Below are positions 26,090 to 33,202 of a stretch of 64,000 nucleotides of DNA, piece after piece. This DNA comes from Hydrogenophilales bacterium (GTDB taxonomy: Bacteria > Pseudomonadota > Gammaproteobacteria > Burkholderiales > Thiobacillaceae): assembly GCA_016719465.1 (NCBI GenBank), contig JADJYY010000003.1, forward strand, positions 1 through 64,000. Reading direction: 5' to 3'. The position numbers were made by a program, and so were the translations under genes. The notes under the pieces are model-generated. The model made no database searches, was not told the origin of the DNA, and saw nothing but the letters and a program-made list of their open reading frames with translations. Numbering within the stretch: the stretch's first letter is position 1; every line of letters starts with the position of its first letter.

Positions 26090-26240
26090 GTTGCCGTACC
26101 TCGCTTGATGCCTATGTCAGGAGCGAATCAGGATGATCGAAGCGCAAGGCCGCCGGGCGGGAGACCACCTGCGGCGGGCCATGCGCCGGGCCAGGGAGGG
26201 CGAATACGCGGGAGATGAGAACAGCGGGGTCATGGCGGTT

Positions 26241-26948
26241 TCAAGGTCCCAGCAGCACCGGACTGAAGCCCTTGGCCTTGAGTTTCGCCTGTATTTCCAG
26301 GGCCTTGTCATGCTCGGCCATAGGCCCTACCCGCACACGATACTGACCATTCGCGCTGGACAGGGAGGCCTTGAATCCCGCCGCGCGGGTCTTGTCCAGA
26401 AGCTGCTTGGCATTGCCCTCACTGCCGAAGGCCCCGAGCTGGAGGTAGTAGCCCTTGCTGGCGAACGCCGCGTCGACCTTGGCCGATGGCTTGGCGGTTT
26501 CGGGGCGCTTCTTTTCGACCTTGCCGTCCACGCCTGTCTTTTCCGGTTTGGCGGCTTCCCTCGTCGCCGGTTTGGCGGCTTTCACTTCCGCGGGATTTTC
26601 TTCCGCCGGCGCGCTCTCCCGCGGCTTCGCTTCGACGGGGGACACCTTGTCCGCGGGCTCGGCGACAGGCTTGGCGGGCGGCGAAGTCGGTTCCGCCGCC
26701 CGGGGTGCCGGCTCGTTGTCGACGGGCGCCGGCGGGACAACCGGCGCGGCGGGCGCGGCGGCGAAAGGCGTATCCCTCGAGGGGATGCGGATATCCACTT
26801 CCGGGCCCAGGGGTTTCGGCTCCGGATCGAACACCATGGGCAGCACCAACACGGCCGTCAGGGCGATAGCCACGGCGCCAACCAGACGTCGGCGCGCGCG
26901 TCGGCGCAGCGCCATTTCATCCTGGGTCAAAAGCTTGGAGTCAGCCAT
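26241..26948 (-). CDS. SPOR domain protein (DedD-like)
   Basis: 235-residue inner-membrane protein: a basic N-terminus (ALRRRARRRL), one membrane helix (LVGAVAIALTAVLVLPMVF), a long Pro/Ala/Lys-rich periplasmic linker (about 60-155) and a C-terminal SPOR domain (GYYLQLGAFGSEGNAKQLL to QYRVRVGPM) that binds denuded glycan strands at the division septum. It overlaps folC by 8 nt and takes the position that dedD or a SPOR gene has between folC and cvpA-purF in related genomes. Confidence 0.88.
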   Translation of the reverse strand: MADSKLLTQDEMALRRRARRRLVGAVAIALTAVLVLPMVFDPEPKPLGPEVDIRIPSRDTPFAAAPAAPVVPPAPVDNEPAPRAAEPTSPPAKPVAEPADKVSPVEAKPRESAPAEENPAEVKAAKPATREAAKPEKTGVDGKVEKKRPETAKPSAKVDAAFASKGYYLQLGAFGSEGNAKQLLDKTRAAGFKASLSSANGQYRVRVGPMAEHDKALEIQAKLKAKGFSPVLLGP

Positions 26949-28218
26949 GGGTGTCTTTTCCGCCGGTCATTTCCGCCATTGCTTCGGCCACGGTATGGAA
27001 GGAGCCGAAAGCGATGATTGTATCAGCCGGCCCGGCCTGTCGGCAGGCGGCTTGCCAGGCTTCCGAGACGCGTCCGTGGCATGTTGCGTCACAGCCCATG
27101 GCGCGCAGGCGCCGCGCCAGATCGGGCCCGGGCAGACCACGCGGGGGTTCGAGACCTGCCGCGTGCCAATGGGAAACCCGCGCCGCTAGGGGCGCGATCA
27201 CGCCCTCGATATCCTTGTCCGCCAGCATGGCGAACACCGCGATGATCCTGCCCGTGGGTGGCAAGTCCGCCAGGTTCCCCGCCAGCGCCTGGGCGGCATG
27301 GGGATTGTGGGCCACATCGAGGATGCGCAAGGGTTGCTGGCCCACGATCTGGAAGCGACCGGGCTGGCGCGCGTTTCCCAGACCCGCGCGCATGGCGTTC
27401 ACGGGGACGGGCAGGCGCCGCCGCGCGCAGGCCAGGGCGGCGATCGCGCAGGCGGCGTTGGCGTATTGATGACGCCCCGGCATGGCCAGTCGCGGCAGCG
27501 CGGGAAACACCGCGTCTTCCACCCGGCAGGTCCAGCCGGTATCCCCGAATTCGATATGCACGCCATCGCCGATGCGCAGCAGGCCGGCGCTGATGTCCCG
27601 CGCGTGCTCGATCAGACTGGCCGGCGGCTGGGCATCGCCACAGATGGCGGGTCGCCCAGGGCGAAAAATGCCCGCCTTCTCGAAGCCGATGGCTTCCCGT
27701 GTATCGCCGAGGAATTGCTGATGGTCGAGATCGACGCTGGTGACCACGGCGCAATCCGCATCCCAGGCATTGACCGCGTCGAGGCGGCCGCCCATGCCCA
27801 CTTCCAGCACGACCACATCCGGATTGGCGCGCTGAAACAGCCACATGGCCGCCAGGGTGCCTTGTTCGAAATAGGTCAGGGGGATCTCGCCCCGGGCCGC
27901 CTCCACCGCCGCGAAGGCCTGGCACAGGTCGGCGTCGGATGCCGGCTCTCCGGCGACGCGCACCCGCTCGTTGTAGCGCAGCAGATGGGGGGAGGTATAG
28001 CACCCCGTCCGATAGCCGGCGGCGCCCAGCATGGCCTCCAGGTAGGCGCAGGTGGACCCCTTGCCGTTGGTGCCGCCCACCGTGATCAGGGGAAAGAGTG
28101 GGTCCAGCGCCAGACGGGAACGGACGGCGCGCACCCGGTCCAGCCCGAGGACGATGGCCCGCCGATTACGGTGTTCCAGGCAATCGAGCCAGGCGGATAA
28201 GGTGTCGGGCGTGGTCAC
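26941..28218 (-). CDS. folC: dihydrofolate synthase / folylpolyglutamate synthase
   Basis: 425-residue Mur-ligase-fold enzyme that makes dihydrofolate and adds glutamates to folates. The ATP-binding loop VGGTNGKGSTCAYLE and the following GCYTSPHLLRYNERV are clear. The Mg-binding part VVLEVGMGGRLDAVNAWD and the C-terminal domain (ILDVAHNPHAAQALAGNL) complete the fold. The start is GTG with no strong ribosome-binding site, so translation may depend on accD upstream (74-nt gap). It overlaps the SPOR gene. Confidence 0.95.
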   Translation of the reverse strand: MTTPDTLSAWLDCLEHRNRRAIVLGLDRVRAVRSRLALDPLFPLITVGGTNGKGSTCAYLEAMLGAAGYRTGCYTSPHLLRYNERVRVAGEPASDADLCQAFAAVEAARGEIPLTYFEQGTLAAMWLFQRANPDVVVLEVGMGGRLDAVNAWDADCAVVTSVDLDHQQFLGDTREAIGFEKAGIFRPGRPAICGDAQPPASLIEHARDISAGLLRIGDGVHIEFGDTGWTCRVEDAVFPALPRLAMPGRHQYANAACAIAALACARRRLPVPVNAMRAGLGNARQPGRFQIVGQQPLRILDVAHNPHAAQALAGNLADLPPTGRIIAVFAMLADKDIEGVIAPLAARVSHWHAAGLEPPRGLPGPDLARRLRAMGCDATCHGRVSEAWQAACRQAGPADTIIAFGSFHTVAEAMAEMTGGKDTHG

Positions 28219-28291
28219 ATCAAGAAGGAAAGATCCCGGCCCCGGCGGCCATCGGCCATGGGGAGCCGGTCCGGCGATGACGGCCGGCGCG

Positions 28292-29155
28292 TCAGACCGG
28301 GCTCGCCTTGCGGGTCAGCTGGGCGCAGAGGCGGGCCAGGGTCTTCTTCATCTCGCGGCGGTCGACGATCAGGTCGACGGCGCCATGATCCACCAGGAAT
28401 TCGGCGCGCTGGAAACCTTCCGGCAAGGTTTCCCGCACGGTCTGCTCGATCACCCGGGGACCGGCGAAACCGATCAGCGCGTTGGGCTCGGCAACGATGA
28501 TGTCGCCCAGCATGGCGAAACTGGCGGACACCCCGCCCATGGTGGGATCGGTGAGCACCGAGATGAAGGGAATGCGGTTGGCGGAAAGCTGGGTCAGGGC
28601 GGCGGAGGTCTTGGCCATCTGCATCAGGGAATTCAGCCCTTCCTGCATGCGGGCGCCGCCACTGGCGGCCACGCAGACGAAGGGTTTCTTGCCGCGCACC
28701 GAAGCTTCCGCGCCGCGCACGAAGCGCTCCCCCACCACGGAGCCCATGGAACCGCCCATGAAGCGGAATTCGAAGGCGGCGGCGGTGACCGGCAAGCCAT
28801 GCATCCTGCCCTCCATGACCACCAGGGCATCCAGTTCCTCGGTCTCCTTGGCCGCCTCGGAAAGGCGATCCGTATAGCGCCGGCTGTCCTTGAATTTGAG
28901 CGAATCCACCGGCAGCACATTGGCGCCCAACTCGTTGCGCCCTTCCTCGTCGAGCAGGTAGTCCAGCCGCTTGCGGGCACCGATGCGGTGGTGGTGACCG
29001 CACTGGGGGCAGACATGCTGGTTGCTGTCCAGGTCGGCGGCGTAGAGCACCGCCTCGCAACTGGGACATTTGCTCCACAGGCCCTCGGGCACCACCTTCT
29101 TGGCGGATTCACGGCGCTTGATCTTGGGGGGAATGATTTTCTGGAACCAGCTCAT
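28292..29155 (-). CDS. accD: acetyl-CoA carboxylase carboxyltransferase subunit beta
   Basis: 287-residue subunit that, with AccA, moves CO2 from biotin to acetyl-CoA. The N-terminal zinc ribbon is intact (KCPSCEAVLY and CPQCGHHH), followed by the crotonase-like carboxyltransferase core (CVAASGGARMQEGLNSLMQM, SVLTDPTMGGVSASFAMLGD). The ATG at 29155 begins MSWFQKIIPPKIKR. It lies 11 nt after trpA on the same transcript, as is common in proteobacteria. Confidence 0.97.
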   Translation of the reverse strand: MSWFQKIIPPKIKRRESAKKVVPEGLWSKCPSCEAVLYAADLDSNQHVCPQCGHHHRIGARKRLDYLLDEEGRNELGANVLPVDSLKFKDSRRYTDRLSEAAKETEELDALVVMEGRMHGLPVTAAAFEFRFMGGSMGSVVGERFVRGAEASVRGKKPFVCVAASGGARMQEGLNSLMQMAKTSAALTQLSANRIPFISVLTDPTMGGVSASFAMLGDIIVAEPNALIGFAGPRVIEQTVRETLPEGFQRAEFLVDHGAVDLIVDRREMKKTLARLCAQLTRKASPV

Positions 29156-29166
29156 GGTCGAGTCCT

Positions 29167-29967
29167 TTATCCGCGGTCGAGGGCGGCGCGCACGCCGGCG
29201 ACGAAATTCCTGACATTGTCGAGACGCGCAGCCGGCTCCGATTGCTCGATCTCCTGGACGATGCGGGAACCGATCACCACGGCGTCGGCGATACCACCGA
29301 CCTGTCGGGCGGTGTCCGCGTCGCGGATGCCGAAGCCGACACCCACCGGCAGGCCGGTGGCGGCGCGTATGGCCGGCAGACGGGCCGCCACTTCGCCCAG
29401 GTCCAGGGTTGCCGCGCCGGTGACGCCTTTCAGCGAGACGTAATAGATGAAGCCGCGCGCATGCCGGGCCACGGCATCGACCCGCTCGGCCGGCGTGGTG
29501 GGCGCCAGCAGGTAGATGTTGTCCAGGCCCGCCGCCGCGCATTTCGCGGCGAACTCGCCGGACTCCTCGGGCGGATAGTCCACGGTCAGCACGCCGTCCA
29601 TCCCGGCGGCCTTCGCGCTGGCGCAAAAACCGTCCCAGCCCATGGCCTCGATGGGATTGGCGTAGCCCATCAACACCACCGGAGTATCGCCATTGGTCTG
29701 GCGGAACTCGGCCACCATGGCCAGCACGTCCTTCAGGCCGACACCGTGCTTCAGCGCCCGCTCGCTGGCGCGCTGGATGGTGGGGCCATCCGCCATGGGG
29801 TCGGAAAAGGGCACGCCCAGTTCCAGGATGTCGGCGCCCCCGGCCACCAGGGCGTGCATGAGGGGCACGGTGGCGGCCGGGTCGGGGTCGCCAGCGGTAA
29901 CGAAGGGGATCAGGGCCTTGCGGTTGGCCGCTTTCAGAGCGGCGAAGGTGGCGGCGATACGCGACAT
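29167..29967 (-). CDS. trpA: tryptophan synthase alpha chain
   Basis: 266-residue TIM barrel that cleaves indole-3-glycerol phosphate and channels indole to TrpB. The catalytic Glu and Asp are in ILELGVPFSDPMADGPTIQ. The phosphate site is toward the C-terminus (GVGFGIRDADTARQVGGIAD). It starts 2 nt after the trpB stop, which fits co-translation of the alpha2beta2 complex. Confidence 0.97.
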   Translation of the reverse strand: MSRIAATFAALKAANRKALIPFVTAGDPDPAATVPLMHALVAGGADILELGVPFSDPMADGPTIQRASERALKHGVGLKDVLAMVAEFRQTNGDTPVVLMGYANPIEAMGWDGFCASAKAAGMDGVLTVDYPPEESGEFAAKCAAAGLDNIYLLAPTTPAERVDAVARHARGFIYYVSLKGVTGAATLDLGEVAARLPAIRAATGLPVGVGFGIRDADTARQVGGIADAVVIGSRIVQEIEQSEPAARLDNVRNFVAGVRAALDRG

Positions 29968-29969
29968 GT

Positions 29970-31181
29970 TCAGAGCTCGATGCCCGCGAGGCGGGCGACG
30001 GTGTTGATGTCCTTGTCACCCCGGCCGGACAGGTTCACCAGCAGGATCTTGTCCTTGTCCATGGTGGGGGCGATCTTGGCGGCGTGGGCCAGGGCGTGGC
30101 TGGATTCCAGGGCGGGAATGATGCCCTCGTAGCGGCACAGGTTGTGGAAGGCGGCCAGGGCCTCGTCGTCATTGATGGCGACGTATTCGGCGCGGCCGAT
30201 GTCCTTCAGATAGCTGTGTTCCGGGCCGACGCCGGGGTAATCCAGGCCGGCGGAGACGGAATGGGTTTCGATGATCTGGCCGTTGGCATCCTGCATCAGG
30301 TAGGAGCGGAAGCCGTGCAGCACGCCGGGTGTGCCGGCGGACAGGGGCGCGGCATGGCGGCCGCTGGCGATGCCTTCGCCGCCCGCTTCCACGCCGATCA
30401 GGCGCACGCCCTCCACCGGGATGTAGGGATGGAAGATGCCGATGGCGTTGGAGCCGCCGCCGACGCAGGCGATCACCGCGTCCGGCTGGCGCCCCAGCAT
30501 CTCGGCCATCTGCACCTTGCATTCCTCGCCGATGACGCACTGGAAGTCCCGCACCAGCATGGGATACGGATGGGGACCAGCGGCGGTACCCAGGATGTAG
30601 AAGGTGGATTCGACGTTGGTGACCCAGTCGCGCATGGCCTCGTTCAGCGCGTCCTTGAGGGTCTTGGAGCCGGATTCGACGCCCACCACGGTGGCGCCCA
30701 GCAGCTTCATGCGGAACACGTTGGGAGACTGGCGCTTGATGTCCTCGGCGCCCATGTAGACCACGCATTCCATGCCGTAGCGGGCGGCCACGGTGGCGGA
30801 GGCCACGCCGTGCTGGCCGGCGCCGGTCTCGGCGATCACCCGCTTCTTGCCCATGCGCCGGGCCAGCAGGGCCTGGCCGATGGTGTTGTTGATCTTGTGG
30901 GCGCCGGTGTGGTTCAGGTCTTCCCGCTTCAGGAATATCTGGGCGCCGCCCAGCATCTCGGACCAGCGTTTGGCGTGGTAGATGGGGCTGGGGCGGCCGA
31001 CGTAGTGGCGCAACTCGTGACGGAATTCCTCCTGGAAATCCGGGTCGTGGCGGGCGGCTTCGTATTCGTGTTTCAGCTCGTCCAGGGCCGCCATCAGGGT
31101 TTCGGCGACGAACACGCCGCCATAAGGGCCGAAATGCCCGCGGGCGTCCGGCAAGCTGGTCGGCGTGTCATTCATCTGCAT
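29970..31181 (-). CDS. trpB: tryptophan synthase beta chain
   Basis: 403-residue PLP enzyme joining indole to serine. The cofactor Lys lies in LNHTGAHKINNTIGQALLA, the phosphate-binding loop is CVGGGSNAIGIFHPY, and GAGQHGVASATVAARYGM is conserved. Two ATGs (31181 and 31175) could start it; both overlap the trpF stop, so coupling holds either way. The third trp gene of the run is trpF upstream. Confidence 0.97.
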   Translation of the reverse strand: MQMNDTPTSLPDARGHFGPYGGVFVAETLMAALDELKHEYEAARHDPDFQEEFRHELRHYVGRPSPIYHAKRWSEMLGGAQIFLKREDLNHTGAHKINNTIGQALLARRMGKKRVIAETGAGQHGVASATVAARYGMECVVYMGAEDIKRQSPNVFRMKLLGATVVGVESGSKTLKDALNEAMRDWVTNVESTFYILGTAAGPHPYPMLVRDFQCVIGEECKVQMAEMLGRQPDAVIACVGGGSNAIGIFHPYIPVEGVRLIGVEAGGEGIASGRHAAPLSAGTPGVLHGFRSYLMQDANGQIIETHSVSAGLDYPGVGPEHSYLKDIGRAEYVAINDDEALAAFHNLCRYEGIIPALESSHALAHAAKIAPTMDKDKILLVNLSGRGDKDINTVARLAGIEL

Positions 31182-31788
31182 TTCTCACTTCCTTCATGAA
31201 GGCGGCGATTCTGGCCGCATCCTTGATGCCTTTCGAGGCTTCCACGCCGCTGCTGACGTCCACCGCCCAGGGCCGCACCGCGCGGATGGCGTCGGCCACG
31301 TTCCCGGCATGGAGTCCGCCCGCCAGGATCACCGGCCTGGGCAGATCCGGGGGAATCAGGGACCAGTCGAAGCGCTCTCCGGTGCCGCCGTGGGCGCCCT
31401 CGCTCCAGGCATCCAGCAACAGGCCGCTGGCGTCGGCATACAAGGCCGCGAATTGTAGCAAATCGACGCCCGGCCTCACCCGCGCGGCCTTGAGATAGGG
31501 CACGCCGAAGGAACGGCAGAATTCGGGCGTTTCCTCGCCATGGAATTGCAGCAGGTTCGGGCGCACCTGGCGAGTCACCCGCTCCACCTCGCCGGCGGAG
31601 GGGTTCACGAACAGCGCGACGCTGGAGACGAAGGGCGGCAAGGCGCGCGCGATGGCCGCCGCCAGGTCCGGCTCGACATTGCGCGGACTGCGGGCGTGGA
31701 ACACCAGGCCGATGGCATCCGCGCCACAACGGGCCGCCGCCAGGCCATCCTCGACGCGAGTGATGCCGCAGATCTTGGCTCGAGTCAT
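31168..31788 (-). CDS. trpF: phosphoribosylanthranilate isomerase
   Basis: 206-residue TIM-barrel enzyme of tryptophan synthesis. Catalytic Cys in AKICGITRVEDGLAAARCGAD, catalytic Asp in the second half (AVDVSSGVEASKGIKDAARI), and FVNPSAGEVERV and LLQFHGEETPEFC match the family. It overlaps truA by four bases and trpB by 14. Confidence 0.96.
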   Translation of the reverse strand: MTRAKICGITRVEDGLAAARCGADAIGLVFHARSPRNVEPDLAAAIARALPPFVSSVALFVNPSAGEVERVTRQVRPNLLQFHGEETPEFCRSFGVPYLKAARVRPGVDLLQFAALYADASGLLLDAWSEGAHGGTGERFDWSLIPPDLPRPVILAGGLHAGNVADAIRAVRPWAVDVSSGVEASKGIKDAARIAAFMKEVRNADE

Positions 31789-32615
31789 GGCGGGTTCGGG
31801 CGGTCAGGGGGTTGTAGCGGCGGATGCGGCGGGAAGAATGGCATGGTGGTGGACGGTTCCGGCAGCGCGAGACTGGCATCGTAGCGCACCTCCACCAGGT
31901 AGAGACCGTCTGGCGCGAAGGTGGCCGCGCCGAGGGAACGATTCCGTGACTCCAGCACTTCGCTCACCCATTCCACCGGGCGACGCCCGAGCCCCACCCA
32001 GACCAGGGCGCCAACCATGTTGCGGATCTGGTGGTGAAGAAAGGCGTTGGCGCGAAACTCGAAACACAGGAACTCGCCCTGCCGCGTCAGGCTGGCCCGG
32101 CGCAGTTCTCTTATGGGGCTCCTGGCCTGACATTCGGCGGCGCGGAAGGCGGAAAAGTCGTGCACGCCCAGCAGGCGTGAAGCCGCCTCGGCCATGGCCT
32201 GGTCGTCCAGCGCCCCATGCACCCAGCCCACCCGCCCCGCGAGCATGGCCGGGCGGGCGGGGCGATTGAGCAGGACATAGCGATAGGCGCGTTCCAGCGC
32301 GCGGTGACGGGCATCGAAGTTCGAAGGCACGGGTTTCGCCCACAATACCGATATGCCAGTCGGCAGGTGCGCGTTCACGCCTTTCACCCAGGCCGACTCC
32401 GGCCTCGCATTCAGGGCATCGAAATGGGCAACCTGGCCCAGGGCGTGCACGCCGGCATCCGTGCGTCCCGCCGTGACGGTGTGGACGGGCACGCCATGAA
32501 TTTCCGCCAGGGCTCGCTCCACATGATCCTGGATGGCGCAACCGCCGGGCTGGGTCTGCCAGCCACAAAACCCCCGCCCGTCATACTCGATCCCCAGCGC
32601 TATGCGCTCAGCCAC
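31785..32615 (-). CDS. truA: tRNA pseudouridine(38-40) synthase
   Basis: 276-residue enzyme that forms pseudouridine in the anticodon arm. The catalytic Asp is in TAGRTDAGVHALGQVAHFD, and the N-terminus (MAERIALGIEYDGRGFCGWQ) is typical. The C-terminal tail is Pro-rich and longer than in E. coli. It overlaps both neighbours (EcfT-like gene by 16 nt, trpF by 4). Confidence 0.96.
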   Translation of the reverse strand: MAERIALGIEYDGRGFCGWQTQPGGCAIQDHVERALAEIHGVPVHTVTAGRTDAGVHALGQVAHFDALNARPESAWVKGVNAHLPTGISVLWAKPVPSNFDARHRALERAYRYVLLNRPARPAMLAGRVGWVHGALDDQAMAEAASRLLGVHDFSAFRAAECQARSPIRELRRASLTRQGEFLCFEFRANAFLHHQIRNMVGALVWVGLGRRPVEWVSEVLESRNRSLGAATFAPDGLYLVEVRYDASLALPEPSTTMPFFPPHPPLQPPDRPNPP

Positions 32616-33202
32616 AGGCTCACCATGGCGGCCAGCATGGCCAGGGGGGGAAGCAAATCCACGGGCGCCATGGGGCGGCTCCGGATTCGGAAGCTGGTCG
32701 GCAATGCCGGACCGCCGTCCGGATCCAGCATGCGGGACAGGTTGCCTCGCCCCCGCTCCATGCTCTCGATCGCCTTGAGCGTCAAACCCAGTCTCAGGGC
32801 GGCGCGACGGCTATCCAGGCCGAGCCTGGCGAAGGGCAGAAGGAGGCGGTAAAGCCCCTCCAACAGCCTGTCGGCGGGCTGGGCCAGCACCAGGATATCC
32901 AGCCACAGCAAAAGGGCTACAAGACGCAGGGCCTGTTCGCCGCCGTACAACAATCCTTCCTGAGTGGGCGAAAAATCCCCCAATCCTGGGGCGAGCGCCT
33001 GGCCCGGCAGGCCGTAGGCATAGCCCAGGGTGAGCACCAGGAGCAACCAGCGTGTTCGCCACAGCAGGGAAGTGGGTGCGCGTCGCTGGGCGACGAGGAT
33101 GGGAAGCGCGCCGAGCAGCGGGATCGCCAGCATGAAAAAAGGCAGCCCCGGGATCACCAGGGCTGCCAGGAGGTAGGTCAGTATCCGGCTTGCCGGATGC
33201 AA
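32600..33202 (-). CDS. EcfT/CbiQ-like membrane protein
   Basis: 200-residue membrane protein with about four to five hydrophobic segments (ILTYLLAALVIPGLPFFML, WLLLVLTLGYAYGLPG, LRLVALLLWLDILVLA and a C-terminal helix). The pattern of a helical cytoplasmic part with RAALRLGLTLKAIESMERG resembles the T component of energy-coupling-factor transporters. No ATPase or substrate-binding gene is adjacent, so the transported substrate cannot be named. The start is a TTG directly after the fimV stop. It overlaps truA. Confidence 0.6.
   Translation of the reverse strand: MHPASRILTYLLAALVIPGLPFFMLAIPLLGALPILVAQRRAPTSLLWRTRWLLLVLTLGYAYGLPGQALAPGLGDFSPTQEGLLYGGEQALRLVALLLWLDILVLAQPADRLLEGLYRLLLPFARLGLDSRRAALRLGLTLKAIESMERGRGNLSRMLDPDGGPALPTSFRIRSRPMAPVDLLPPLAMLAAMVSLWLSA

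Noticed and set aside
26117..26311. A 64-codon minus-strand frame upstream of purF as a possible CvpA
   Set aside because: It is Arg/Ser-rich without membrane segments and overlaps the end of the SPOR gene.
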